Assembly (NCBI GenBank): GCA_011037195.1
Contig: JAAEAF010002592.1
Location: forward strand, 1-64,000
Length of the DNA stretch: 64,000 bases
Source of the DNA: Triatoma infestans
Lineage: Eukaryota > Arthropoda > Insecta > Hemiptera > Reduviidae
Reading direction: 5' to 3'
Within the stretch, counting starts at the first letter, position 1, and every line of letters begins with the position of its first letter. The position numbers and the translations under genes were made by a program. The notes beneath the pieces were generated by a model, which was not told the origin of the DNA, made no database searches, and worked only from the letters and a program-made list of their open reading frames with translations. Below, piece by piece: positions 33,279-43,365 of the stretch.

Positions 33279-34343
33279 TAATGCTTCCTCTGGAGAAACA
33301 AAAAAAAAAATTTTTTTTCAATAGAAAACAAAAAATTTTTTTTTATCATAATATAAATTACAGAGTTTACATTACCTTTAATATTAGCAAAAATAAATAA
33401 ATATACATGGAATAAATAATTTCAATTGGTATATTATTAATATATTATGTTTATATTAAGCAGTAATAGTAATAATATTCTGTAAATATTTATACAAGTA
33501 AGAAAAGTAAATAAATAGAAAATTATTATTAATTTAATCAATATAAAAAATTATCTTATTGACAATTTTTGTCAAACGTTATTTCAAAATTTATTAAACT
33601 TGAACATCTCATTTTTTATTCATTGGTGTCCATCAGGGTGTGCAATTAAGGGTCCAAGCTCTTCAGGAGCAATTAGATCATGGTGTCCTCTTCATAATGC
33701 CCAGTTCACCTTGTGTCATCATTCTTCTAAATGCTTATCGTCGTAAACTTGCTGCGCACTTAAATTATTAGCTCTGCAGATCACTGGTTCATTAAAAATA
33801 GTTTAGTTCCTCATGACGCCTCTGCCATAATGTTAATTATGAAGTCCCAGTTCTACTTCCATAACATAACCGTTATTTCGTTATTAATCGTGGAACTCTT
33901 ACTTCGTTTATTAGATACGCCAAATCACTTTGCTCACATATTTATCCCTGATTTATATCACAATCGTATATCACTCACATATGCTTGTTTTTGCCATCGC
34001 ACATATAATCACCCAACCTTCGTTGATGATGCTTAAAGTGTTATGATTACTTTTAGAAATGCTTTATCAAAAGTAGTATATAAAAAAAAGTTTTCAGATA
34101 GCAAACATTTCTCCATTTTACGAAAGGAAAATAACAATAAATTTAATTACGAATAATGAAATTACAATGAAATACAAATCTGTTTACAGTAAACAGTTTT
34201 AAGTTATGATATAAACTCAAACATTATGTCAAGAAGCAATCTCAAGAAGAATTGATATATTGATTCTGAGATGAACATTTCATTAGGTCAATAATTTTTG
34301 CTCGATAAAAAATTATTTTTCAACATCGTACATGGGAAAAAGT
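33279..34343. other. Interior of LTR element, no recognisable coding
   Basis: AT-rich with A/T runs near the 3' LTR. The segment 33610-34040 is less AT-rich, and a 68-codon plus frame (33830-34036) shows no known motif. It may be captured host sequence or decayed pol; I cannot tell which. Confidence 0.4.
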
Positions 34344-35111
34344 TTAAAATCCCATATAATAATTGTTACAATAGGTAAAAAGATGCAATTCGGTAAAATT
34401 GTCAATGTCGAGAATCTTGTTTTTAATATGTTTACACTCTAGTATACTGGAAGTGAAAACCACTTCATGGAGGAAACACGAGCTCCAAGTGTTACCGGAC
34501 AGGGATATAGTGCCAAGTAAAGAATACCCTAATAATTTGACCATAAATGCCGAATTTCCCCATATTTTATCATTGGTCAAAAAATATTTTGGAAATTTAA
34601 TTAGTAAAAAATAATTCTTATCATAGAAAAAAGTTTTCTTGCTTATTTCAACTATTTGAACTATTAATACTGTGTTCAATGACTTTCTGGACTTACAGGA
34701 ATTATTACTTTCCCTCCGTTGTATTGGTAAGGGAGGAAATCGATCTGAATTATTATTTTGAATTTTCCTAATTCTAGTTTTGTGCAGTTTTATATTTTTG
34801 TATCCTCCCACTTTTTTAGTCTTATACTTCACCGATTTTAAAATTTTATTTTTAACTTTTCTATGAACCTTCATGATGGATTCTGTAACTTGTACTTCAA
34901 CAAGTTTACAGCTTTTACCAATGATTTTGTTGTTTTCTTGAAATTCATCTTTTAAACCGCTCGATATATTCTTTTCAGTTTGATTATTATCACAAGAAAT
35001 AGTGTCTAATTCTTTTTCCAATTTTGTTTCTATCCCATCTAATTTAGAATAAATTGCCTGAAGTAACAACAAGAAAGAAGATTCGGTGTTGTTTTCTACT
35101 TTCGTCGTCAT
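34344..35111 (-). CDS. Uncharacterised 255-aa frame of the LTR element (gag-position protein)
   Basis: It opens with an ATG at 35111 on the minus strand, about 130 bp downstream of a primer-binding-like site, so it sits where gag normally lies. Residues 10-40 (LLLLQAIYSKLDGIETKLEK) look like an amphipathic or coiled-coil helix. Residues 80-130 are strongly basic (KVKNKILKSVKYKTKK). The C-terminal third is hydrophobic and contains KIWGNSAFMVKLLG. No zinc knuckle, protease or polymerase motif is present. A diverged copy of the start (SLIASIFTKLGTIETKLDS) and of the C-terminal part (KIWGNSTIFGKIIGVY) occurs at 36020-36214 and 35518-35727. The frame is thus a real protein family of this element rather than chance. 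I do not recognise the family. Confidence 0.5.
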   Translation of the reverse strand: MTTKVENNTESSFLLLLQAIYSKLDGIETKLEKELDTISCDNNQTEKNISSGLKDEFQENNKIIGKSCKLVEVQVTESIMKVHRKVKNKILKSVKYKTKKVGGYKNIKLHKTRIRKIQNNNSDRFPPLPIQRRESNNSCKSRKSLNTVLIVQIVEISKKTFFYDKNYFLLIKFPKYFLTNDKIWGNSAFMVKLLGYSLLGTISLSGNTWSSCFLHEVVFTSSILECKHIKNKILDIDNFTELHLFTYCNNYYMGF

Positions 35112-35244
35112 TTCTCACAATAACAACAATTTTAGATATTTACATAACGTTAATTTTATGAAATTATTTCAGCCGAACTCTTCCCCAGAATCAATTTACC
35201 AAAGAGTTAGTACCCTCGCCAATTCAGACACACACAGACCATCG

Positions 35245-35515
35245 TCCCCACAAGGGATGCCATATTTAATATGATTGTATTGGGGGGGTAAATTACCTTA
35301 GATATATTATGTATTAATTATTATAATTTTTATTTTAATTCTTCTCTAAAGGGATCTCGTGAGGTCTGTGTTTATACAGAAGTTGGAGAGGATGAAAAAA
35401 CAACTAAGTATATAGATTCAAAATATATAATTAAAATATATATGTCAAAAATAAATAAATACAATATTGTGATATAACAACATATTAAGTGTCTTGTCAT
35501 TTAGGAGAAATTGCT
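35245..35515 (-). repeat. Internal LTR relic with second primer-binding-like site
   Basis: 35245-35262 repeats the primer-site sequence (GGCATCCCTTGTGGGGAC on the minus strand), adjoining a diverged copy of the LTR end (GTATTGGGGGGG; then CTTCTCTAAAGGGATCTCG, then TGAGGTCTGTGTTT, as in both outer LTRs). The rest of this LTR differs strongly from the outer ones. It implies an older related element sharing the interior, giving the order LTR-unit-LTR relic-unit-LTR. Confidence 0.75.
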
Positions 35516-35517
35516 TT

Positions 35518-35727
35518 TTATAAACTTACATAATTTACATATGGAACCATACTCCATGTGTTACGGGGATCTAGAGACAAAGGGCAATATACCCCAATAA
35601 TTTTACCAAATATAGTCGAATTCCCCCATATTTTAAATTTTAATATCGGATTTTTCATGAATTTAATGATTGTGACATGTTTATGGCTAAACCAAGAAGA
35701 GTATCTATTAAAAAGTAAATCCGCCAC
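35518..35727 (-). pseudogene. Diverged C-terminal part of the 255-aa frame's homologue
   Basis: Minus-strand frame of 69 codons. The core MKNPILKFKIWGNSTIFGKI aligns with FPKYFLTNDKIWGNSAFMVK in the 34.3-35.1 kb frame, and the following SLDPRNTWSM aligns with SLSGNTWSS. The connection to its N-terminal half at 36.0-36.2 kb is broken by stops. Confidence 0.6.
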
Positions 35728-36019
35728 TCTCTTATTTTGAACGATTAATAACTGATGTATTAATTTTAAGGATTTACAACCCTTTTGTTGAATCGGAAAT
35801 ACATAAAAATTATTTAAGCAGAAATCTTCAGCTTCTTCTAATTCAATTCCTTCGATTTATTTAACTTCACGCTAGGGTATTCATTCATCTTTACTATTTT
35901 AGCTTGGTAGTTTCTTTTATATCTGTTTTTGCCCAACTTTGATAATTAATTTATTACTTTTTTGTATCTCCATTTCGTTACTTTAGTTTTCTTTGCTTCT
36001 TGACTTTTTACTTTGTTAT

Positions 36020-36214
36020 TTACACATGAATTTTTTCGCGGTCTTTTTTGCTTACCATGCTTACATCAGTGTGAGTGTCATGAACTTCATTATTAAAACT
36101 ATCTAATTTAGTTTCTATAGTCCCTAGTTTAGTAAAAATAGATGCAATTAGGGATGCAAACGATGCATCACTAACATTGATCCCACTTAAAGATATATTT
36201 CTAATCTTAATCAT
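36020..36214 (-). pseudogene. Diverged N-terminal part of the same homologue
   Basis: 64 codons, starting after the 5' LTR and primer site. SLIASIFTKLGTIETKLDSF matches LLLLQAIYSKLDGIETKLEK at the start of the 255-aa frame. It ends in a stop after EKIHV, where the other copy continues into its basic region. Confidence 0.6.
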
Positions 36215-36335
36215 GCATTATTCAATTAGCGACAAAATTTGTAACATTTTCGTTAATTATATATTTAGTTGAGATATACTCAGAATCAATTTTCGACCAT
36301 AACCTCCCCAATTCAGTATTCACACAGACTCATCG

Positions 36336-36353
36336 GTCCCCACAGGGATGCCA
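36336..36353 (-). promoter_or_regulatory. Putative primer-binding site of the LTR element
   Basis: On the minus strand TGGCATCCCTGTGGGGAC starts two bases after the LTR end. A TGG start is what a tRNA 3' CCA requires. I did not match it to a specific tRNA. Confidence 0.55.
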
Positions 36354-36355
36354 TA

Positions 36356-36935
36356 TGTAATATTATTTATTGGGGGTAAATTTAATTAATAATTAAATAA
36401 TTATAATTTATAATTTAAATCTTCTCTAAAGGGATCTCGTGAGGTCTGTGTTATCTGAACTGAAGAGGGATAATAAATACACAGATGAATAACTTAAATA
36501 GAAATATATATTATTTAAATAAATAAATAGATAAAATATAAACATATTTCATTTGTCTAAAAATTACATTAGATATATTTTGGAGAGATTAAAACTTACA
36601 AATTAATGGAATCTCCGATTTGAAGGTTGGGCCTTAGCACTTACATAACTTGACTGTGAACACTCTTTTTCTGAACCTTAAAAATTTGATCCTCACTATT
36701 GGAGGCACCACAATTATTTAATCCCTCCCTCTATTCAAGAGAGAAAGGAAGGGAAATTCCCTTTTATTTTACTAAAGGTATTCTAACCTTTATTATTGTT
36801 TTCACCCAACCTTCGTAAAAACCCAATCTTGAAATTGTACTAAGTAATAATAAATCAATATTAAATATATTTATACTAATATATTTTACTTATTTGTATT
36901 TTTTCATCATTTCTCCCCAAGATTTGCACATTACA
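36356..36935 (-). repeat. 5' LTR of the 32.7-36.9 kb element
   Basis: Same TGTAAT...ATTACA ends. It shares CTTCTCTAAAGGGATCTCG, GATTTGAAGGTTGGGCC and GATTTGCACATTACA with the 3' LTR. On the minus strand a T-to-A-rich TATAAATATATTT lies about 60 bases in and may be promoter-like, but this is only an AT-rich word. Confidence 0.88.
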
Positions 36936-37102
36936 ATATATATATAAATTACATATCCGGAAGTTATGCTATCCAACCAGGTGTGTATTAAAATGGCTAA
37001 CAAACAAGATGATAGGGAGTTTTGTAGTTTGTTAGAAAAAGAGCGCTTCTAACATAACTTTACTAAGGTAGCTTTAGCACTAGTATAATAGCGCTGCTGT
37101 AT

Positions 37103-37138
<36 letters not shown>

Positions 37139-37524
37139 TGTGCGTTGTGATGATGGTGGCAGTGGTTTTGCGCCTGCGCTAACGATCCGTCCAATTAGTA
37201 AGCTACTCGTTAATTATTAAGACGTGTGTATAAGTCTTGTTAAAGCTCTCGTTATTCCAATTATATGTCCCACTCATTCTGCTCGCTCCTTCCCCTATTC
37301 CTGTTCAAGTTCTTCCCCTTCTCCCTGTTCCATTGTTCCTCGACCAAATATTCCTATATCTATTTCGTTAATATTAGCGTCTCTCAATTATTCCACTTGT
37401 GCCGCAAACAATATTCTCTTTATGTACGCACACCTATACATAAACACTTCTCCTCTCTTATCACTAATTTTCTCTTGATGAATTGTATACATGTTCAAGT
37501 ATACTTTTATTACGAAATATTGTC
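36936..37524. other. No gene seen; (GT)n at 37103-37134
   Basis: A (GT)n tract of about 32 bp is followed by GC-richer sequence. Two overlapping plus frames of 84 and 92 codons (37224-37543) are Ser/Pro/Leu-rich, low-complexity and out of register with each other. No domain. Confidence 0.6.
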
Positions 37525-37955
37525 GTCATGCCAGATTTTTTAAACTATGTTTTTTCATCCGAAATACTTGTCTTAACGTCCCCTGAATATTAAAAAAAGA
37601 AAATCTGGTGTGAACCATTCACTCGACTTTCTCTTACTCCTCTTAATACTGTTATATATATGAAATGACTAATTTTCTTTAATTTTCAAATTTTACTCAT
37701 ATGTCCTAGCATAATTGTACAGGTGGTGGGGGAAAGATGTGCCAACCTACCGACGCAGGCAGGTACTGAATGATTGCATTGTACAGGGCCAATAATGAAC
37801 AAAGATACTAGAATTTTAACTATTCATATTCCTCAGAACCAACTAAAATCATTTTTTATTTCAGAAAAATGTTTCAAATAAAAGTGATACGTTCATTATT
37901 TGGAGCAAGCATACCAAAAGCTCAGAAACCTATTCTATAAAATCGCACCGTCAAG
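37525..37955 (+). repeat. AGK repeat, 5' half, next to an inverted end fragment
   Basis: 37525-37590 is a minus-orientation piece (CATGCCAGATTTTTTAAAC, then CCGAAATACTTG, CGTCCCCTGA). From 37599 the plus copy starts ATCTGGTGTGAACC, then TCGACTTTCTCTTAC. It runs to GCACCGTCAAGTCAAATCTT near 37960, where it decays. Confidence 0.78.
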
Positions 37956-38094
37956 TCAAATCTTTCCACAATTCTCTATCTAGCGTCCCAGTCTATCCTG
38001 GACGAAGTCCTCTTGCTGTCATTTCTACTTCTATCTCCTTCTCCCCACAAATGTTGCAATTAAAAAAAACATAATTGTCAATTAAATTATAGTA

Positions 38095-38345
38095 ATTGGA
38101 GTAAGAGAAAGTCGTATGAGTGTTCCACACCAGATTTTTATTTTTACTTCCTCCTACTCCTTGTAAGAGGAAGTATTGTAATCGTGTCAAATTTTTTACT
38201 TCCTCTTACTCCTAGTAAGAGGAAGTATTGGGATTGTGTCAAATTTTTGGAAATACAGTTTTCACCGGAAATACATTTTTGAACGTTGCCTAAGTACGAA
38301 AAAAAAGGTTGTTAGCGAATGTTCTGAATGTATGTATGTGTGTGA
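38095..38345 (-). repeat. AGK repeat ends stacked head to tail, with perfect hairpin
   Basis: The 5' terminus of one copy (GTAAGAGAAAGTCGTATGAG, then CACACCAG) is followed by two successive hairpin ends (38145-38175 and 38198-38226). The second hairpin, ACTTCCTCTTACT-CCT-AGTAAGAGGAAGT, is a perfect 13-bp stem with a 3-base loop. The copy continues through TTTTCACCGGAAATAC and is interrupted before the hammerhead palindrome. Confidence 0.85.
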
Positions 38346-38507
38346 GGGTGGGGTTGTGTTTTTTTTTAATTTTTTTACCCACAATATACATCACGCTCCG
38401 TTCAGATCTGAAATATCTGTCAGTCAACAATTTTATGATACCAAATAATGATAAATAATATCTCAGGAACAGAGACATTTTCCGTGGTAGCCTGCTTCAT
38501 TTGTGGT

Positions 38508-38545
38508 CATCGACCGGTTTCGGGCGTTCGCCCATCTTCAGGATA
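38508..38545 (-). ncRNA. Hammerhead ribozyme motif (family A), core intact
   Basis: On the minus strand: CTGAAGA (38541-38535; position 7 is free to vary), one extra T, stem II GGGC/GCCC with a GAAC loop, GAAAC, the self-complementary ACCGGT, and GTC. Stem I pairs TATC with GATG (three Watson-Crick pairs and one wobble). Every base generally held invariant is present. Confidence 0.82.
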
Positions 38546-38670
38546 TTTTTATCAAAACAGTGTAATAACATAGAGTTGCACAGAGCAAATACAGTTGATA
38601 CAATTGATTGGAGTCTATCAACTGTATTTGCTCTGTGCAAGTCTATGTTATTACACTGTTCAACAAAAAC

Positions 38671-38707
38671 ATCCTGATGATGGGCGAATGCCCACAACCG
38701 GTCGATG
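38671..38707 (+). ncRNA. Hammerhead ribozyme relic (family A), core mutated
   Basis: CTGATGA (38674-38680), extra T, GGGC/GCCC stem II with a GAAT loop, then ACAAC where GAAAC is required, then CGGTC and GATG. The changed G12 and A13 equivalents should abolish cleavage, so of the two arms only the minus motif looks competent. Confidence 0.8.
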
Positions 38708-38746
38708 ACCACAAAATGAAGCAGGCTATCACGGAAAATGTCTCTG

Positions 38747-39777
38747 ATGCTTTCCAGCTCTCAAGATTGTTGAAAGTATGAGTACTAAGATGGGGGCCAA
38801 GTCTCTCCTTGAGTGATCACCCATATATAAATGGAGTTCTTACTACTTCAAGTTCACTGAGTACACAGAAGATGGTCGACCGTCTGCGGAGAGACAACAT
38901 CGCTATTAATGCTGGGAATGTAGTATAAGTATTGTACAGTTTGAAATATAAACTCCGTATGATTTCGAAGCGCATGAAAATGACGTAATAGAAATAGAAG
39001 AAAAGTATTTTGTAAGATAAAGGTTATATTAAGAAATTTAATTTAACAAAACAGTTACGTTCAAATTTAAAATGGCCACCACAAGTTTTGTTAATTGGGT
39101 TTAGAGGTGGCTGCCTCACAGCCGAGCAATATATCTATAAACCCTAACGCCTTTGTAAGCTCCCCAATTAAGAATCGGTAAGAATCGTAATTTTATTGCA
39201 AATTTATCACTTAACTTGATTGCAGCAAGAGAAAGTCATGTGAAAGTCTCCAGATTTTTTCCCGTTTTCAGCGATGAGACCGCAAAACATTTATTTCAAG
39301 TAAAAATTCAAATAAATAAGTAAAAGAGTGTTCCTTGAAATTTTAAAAAGGTACTTTTATTTTGTTTCATCTCTGTCCAAACTTACTGGAATTTCTTCTC
39401 ACGGAGATCCATTTAGGACGATCCGAAACCTTTTCAATTATTAATTAATTGTAATTAATATTAATAATTAATAATTAAAAATAATCTTATAAGTAATTAT
39501 CGCCATCGCCGTTTGGATGCCGGACCATATACGTCTCACAATTCAGAAATTTGGTCATTACTTTTATCAGTTTATTGTTTTTTTCATTAAAACAAAATGA
39601 AATAAATAATAATTAGGGAATCAATATGGAGAGGATATGAAATGAAAACCAAATAACAAAGGGTAATAGAATAATTTATATAAGCTGATATTATATTTGT
39701 AGGTAATGATGATAATATATTGAAGTGAATGTGTTTATTTGTATAATATCAATGTTTGTATGTATATATTACGCGTG

Positions 39778-39816
<39 letters not shown>

Positions 39817-40894
39817 GATGGATGTCCGTGTTGTTGGTGAGTGAGAGAATGAGAGCGATAGAGAATGAAAAGTGTATGAGCCTGGGGTCATGTTATATAA
39901 AGGTATATACAACGATTTACCGCATCTATTCCAGAGAGCGGGCCCTTCCTTTTCCATACCTAGTGCCTAGAGTATACGTAATAATAACAGATCTTGTTTA
40001 GACCTTTTAGAAGCCATTAGTCTTGTGGCCAGGACCTATTTAGTACAAAACCCACATAGAAATTCTCTCTCTCTTTCTCTCTGTTTCTCTCCAAACTACA
40101 AACACACAAATCCACACACACACACACACACATACACACAGACACACTACATATTATAGTAATGATGCCAACTACTCATTAAAATCTCGCTCATTAATTC
40201 TTGCCTTTGGCATCCATTTCCGCCCAAAACCTAACCTTTTACTTCTCCTCAAACCCACTCACACACACATTATCTCACGCTCCTTCCCCACCAGAATTCA
40301 TCTTCCACCTCCTTTTCTATGTACTCACAATGATCTCCACCTCTAATTACCTGGTTCTTACGATCTGATGATGAAGCCACTACTACCGGCAGTGCCAAAA
40401 TAAACCAATAGCTGGCACTAGATTTTAACCCTGTTTTACTACTACCCTTCTATACAAAATAATCAAAGGTATATTCCGTTTTCCCTCCGTCCCAACACTG
40501 TTTTCTCATTATTCGGTTCTCTCTCTGTCAGATCTTCTTAGTCCAGTGTGTGACAGTTATTTCATCCTAATGAATCGTTATTTAGCCTTTGTATTATTTG
40601 TTGCTATGGAGAATATAGACGAGTGATTTGTCAGACTACTTGTTAGTAGATTGAAGTGTGTTGATAGAAATGGGCCAATTATTGTTGCTTAAAAGTACTA
40701 TATACCAATAAATTCTAAATGATTAATTCCTGTTTTTATCTTTAATAAATTATTTTTAGACATATTGTTAATATTTAGAAAATATTATTGGTTTTCTAAA
40801 ACTTATGATTAACTTCGTCCAAAATGTTCTAAGAAATTCCATCAGTGAGACATTTTTGAGAAAAACTTAGTTTTTTTAAAATTTTCATTCACTT
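38747..40894. other. No gene seen; microsatellites
   Basis: (GT)n at about 39775-39813 and (CA)n at about 40115-40145. A short AGK end lies at about 39227-39310 (CAAGAGAAAGTCATGTG). 38800-38960 is less AT-rich and could be more of the hammerhead element, but I could not translate a Penelope domain from it. Confidence 0.55.
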
Positions 40895-41220
40895 ACTGTT
40901 ATATTGGAAAGTATGATTAGGTCATGTCAAGTATTTGAACTTTTATCCCCCCCCCAAAAACACATTTTGATCTCTTTTCTGAGCCTCCCAAAAAACGTGT
41001 TTATCTAATGGCAAGCCATGTTTGTTTTTTGGAAACAAAACATATCGAAAACCAAAAAACGCAGAAACTCAAATTTGGTATTACATCTAGGTACGAAAAT
41101 ATGGTACCTGCTCTCAGGTAAAATCAATGAAATGGAATTCTACAGATTAGTTTTTGAAACTTCTTAGAAAACGGTTGCAACGATTTTCTATTAAACTTGT
41201 ATAAATGGACATATACCATG

Positions 41221-41882
41221 GTATAATAAAGGTCTGTGCGCTTTTCCACTTACAGTTCAAAAATGGTTTGTTAAGCTTACCTACCCTTCGAAATATAGGC
41301 CATCATTTTTCTATAACTTGAATCCATCTGTGTGCCAACAATTCCATTGCTTTCCATTATCAGGAATTTTTGGAGTAAAAAAAGCTGCTAACACCCCGTT
41401 TTCCTCTGAATTTTAAGTTTTTTACCAAGTAAAAAGTGAACCATGGTGCGGAACATGGTGCCAGGTCTAGGCTGTAAGCTGGATGAGGGAAGGAGTCACT
41501 TTTTGTCAAATCTTTCTCTTTGGCGGGACGGATATAGCTGGTTGGCATGATCTAATTTTTGTTTCGAATTTTCTAAATAAACCCACTTTTCATTACAAAT
41601 AATAATACGTTTGGTGAAACGAAAATCTCTCAGGTTTTGAAGAAGGGTTTTAGAGACTTCAATTAGGCGTGCGACTTGCTGGGATGTTGAATGCTTCGGC
41701 ATATGGCTAGATGAGGAATGCTTCGGCAACGCCTAGGATACAAGCATAGACGCTGATATTAGCACAAAGTGAAAGCAAAATGGGGCCCTATTAAGAAACT
41801 TTTGGTAAATATAGTTAGTTAACAGTACAAAATCCTGTTGAAGATTGAGAGGAGAAAAAATGCGCAGACTTTTATTACACCC
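41221..41882 (-). mobile_element. mariner-like transposon, internally deleted
   Basis: The terminal inverted repeats are TAATAAAGGTCTGTGCGC (left, about 41223-41240) and its imperfect complement GCGCAGACTTTTATTACA (right, about 41861-41878). The total of about 660 bp is half the usual length of about 1.3 kb. Transposase remains are on the minus strand, and the middle of the catalytic domain is missing. A TA target-site duplication cannot be defined because of AT-rich flanks. The left end lies where the host AGK repeat reads ACTTGTATAAATGGAC, so this is a later insertion. Confidence 0.82.
41240..41729 (-). pseudogene. mariner transposase remains
   Basis: Minus-strand frames give RDFRFTKRIIICNEKWVYLE (41729-41496 frame), which matches the D-E-K-W motif around the second catalytic carboxylate but with Asn46 where Asp is required. 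They then jump to FPHPAYSLDLAP, the segment just before the last catalytic Asp, and to a FRTMVHFLLGKK-like frame. About 100 residues between the two blocks are deleted, including the HDNA-x-(P/S)H segment. The DYHLF-like string that carries the last Asp cannot be read. The protein would have cut and joined TA-flanked ends; this copy cannot. Confidence 0.8.
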
Positions 41883-41929
41883 TACAATATCCAGTCGTGT
41901 GAGTGTTTCACACCAGATCTATGTTTTTT

Positions 41930-42615
41930 TTAATTATGGCATTTAAAACATTTGTTTGTTTCTAATTTAATTTGTAAAAATTAATAATCACCAATAGGTT
42001 AATAGTGTTATTGATTATTTCTTTTATTAAATTTCCGATAAATAATAATTCATTACTTAATTAATATAAATTTATTGAACAACATACAAAAGAGGGCAAT
42101 TAGTAAAATGTAATAAAATAGATATGTTTACAGTCTCTATTCCTCTTTCTCTGTCACTAATTAATTACTTGGGTGATTTTAATTAATTAATAATTAAATT
42201 TATTCCATAGCAATGTAACCCATAAACTTTCTAATAATTTCAAACTTGTTTTAAATTATTTAGAAAATATCCATCCACCATTATGTTATAATAAAAACAA
42301 CATTTTATTAACGTATGCTTAGTTTTGTTTTTTTTTTTAATTAATAAAAGAAAATTAATTAAATTCTGAATTGTAATTAAACACTTGATGAATATAAATA
42401 AATGTGTTTTAGTAATTGGTGGGTTTCATTATCTTAATATAAACATAGTAATTTTGGAAGAGATTCCAGTCAGTAGTTCTCTGGGCATTTAATGAAGTTT
42501 TCTTTTTGTCTATCAAACAATAATTGATTAATGTCCACACAGTAAATACAAGTTAATTGAAAACTTTAATTCCATATTTTTTTTTGGCAAAATATTTTCC
42601 CAGAACTATACTTTT
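41930..42615. other. No gene seen; very AT-rich
   Basis: Long TAATTAAT runs and no recognised repeat end or frame. Confidence 0.6.
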
Positions 42616-43068
42616 CAATTTTGACTTTCTCTTTCTCCTCTAGTAAGAAGAAGTGTTGCGATCGTGACGAATTATTGAAATTGAGTTTTTTCACCGGAAA
42701 TACATGTTTTGAGGTTTCCTGAGAACGCAAAAATGTTTTCAGCGAATAGTCTAAAAAATGATGTGTATGTCTGCAGTGTATCTCAAAAACGATAATTCGC
42801 AGGAAGCTCTAATTTGCTAATTTCCGTTTAGGTACTGTCACCGCATCATCATGAAGGTTTAGGGCAAAATCCATCAACAGAATGCTTTTTTTTTTCCCGG
42901 GAAAACTGATTTTTTTTTTGGGAGGTTCAGGGGAAAAGTAAGGTTAAACTTCGTTATAAAGTACCACGGCAGTACTATATATGATACTAGCACCTACTAG
43001 TATATAATAGTAATTGATATTAAGAGTAGAATTCCAAATTTGATGAAAATGGTTTGACTGGTTTCTTG

Positions 43069-43365
43069 TATAATGGAGTTGATGAGGAGAGACATAAGGT
43101 TTGAATAATTAGACGAGATATGAAGACACTGTTATAATATAACTATAAGTTACACAAACTGCACTGGACTGTAATGATTTTACAGAATGGAGTAGAGATA
43201 TGACACGATGCGATGTATGTGGTTGAATCTGATAGATTGATGGATTTCCCGATCTGTTACTGGCATATATACAGGTTCCCCACTCTAGCCTACAAAGTGA
43301 GAGAGTACCAGAGAGAGTTTGTTTTCTCTCGGTCGGGCTTGTGTGTTTTCTCTCTTGCCGTTACA
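43069..43365 (-). mobile_element. Solo LTR-like element, 297 bp, 4-bp target duplication
   Basis: Ends TATAATGG...CCGTTACA on the plus strand (TGTAACGG...CCATTATA on the minus), flanked by CTTG at 43065-43068 and 43366-43369. A TATATATG word lies at about 43264-43271. It shares most of its length with 47894-48183 (AGACACTGTTATAATATA, ACACAAACTGCACTGGACT, AGAGAGTACCAGAGAGAG, TCTCTTGCCGTTACAC). Direct length, ends and TATA word fit a solo LTR. A short DNA transposon with terminal repeats is the alternative. Confidence 0.7.

Larger units (their letters stand above)
32670..36935 (-). mobile_element. Non-autonomous LTR retroelement (about 4.3 kb)
   Basis: Two direct repeats of 609 bp (32670-33278) and 580 bp (36356-36935) are nearly identical. 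Both have TGTAAT...ATTACA ends and are flanked by ATAT, although that flank lies in (AT)n and is weak proof of a target duplication. A TGG-starting primer-binding-like site lies two bases inside the LTR at 36336-36353 (minus strand), which sets the orientation. The interior of about 3.1 kb has no protease, reverse transcriptase or integrase. It holds one 255-codon frame (34344-35111) and diverged remains of a related unit (35265-36214). It is either a LARD/TRIM-type element mobilised in trans or a new family. Confidence 0.85.
38470..38746. mobile_element. Penelope-type hammerhead palindrome, family A
   Basis: Two 131-bp arms (38470-38600 and 38616-38746) are inverted copies with few differences around a 15-bp spacer. 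Outermost are CAGAGACATTTTCCGTG and its complement CACGGAAAATGTCTCTG. Each arm carries a hammerhead motif, with cleavage sites pointing outward. The 216-base frame on the minus strand (38497-38712) is a by-product of the palindrome. The same arm occurs once at 20.9 kb, and a decayed piece lies at 49.95 kb. Confidence 0.85.
40895..41925 (-). repeat. AGK repeat copy split by a mariner
   Basis: Left part: GATTAGGTCATGTCAAGTAT, CCAAAAAACGTGTTTATC, AACGATTTTCTATTAAACTTG. The right end returns at 41892-41920 as GTCGTGTGAGTGTTTCACACC. The join brackets 41221-41882 exactly. Confidence 0.78.

Noticed and set aside
37224..37543. Overlapping 84- and 92-codon plus frames downstream of a GT tract
   Set aside because: Two different frames are open over the same bases, as expected from composition, and neither has a domain.
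38497..38712. 71-codon minus frame across the hammerhead palindrome
   Set aside because: A by-product of the inverted repeat; no protein family matches, and the ribozyme explains the conservation.
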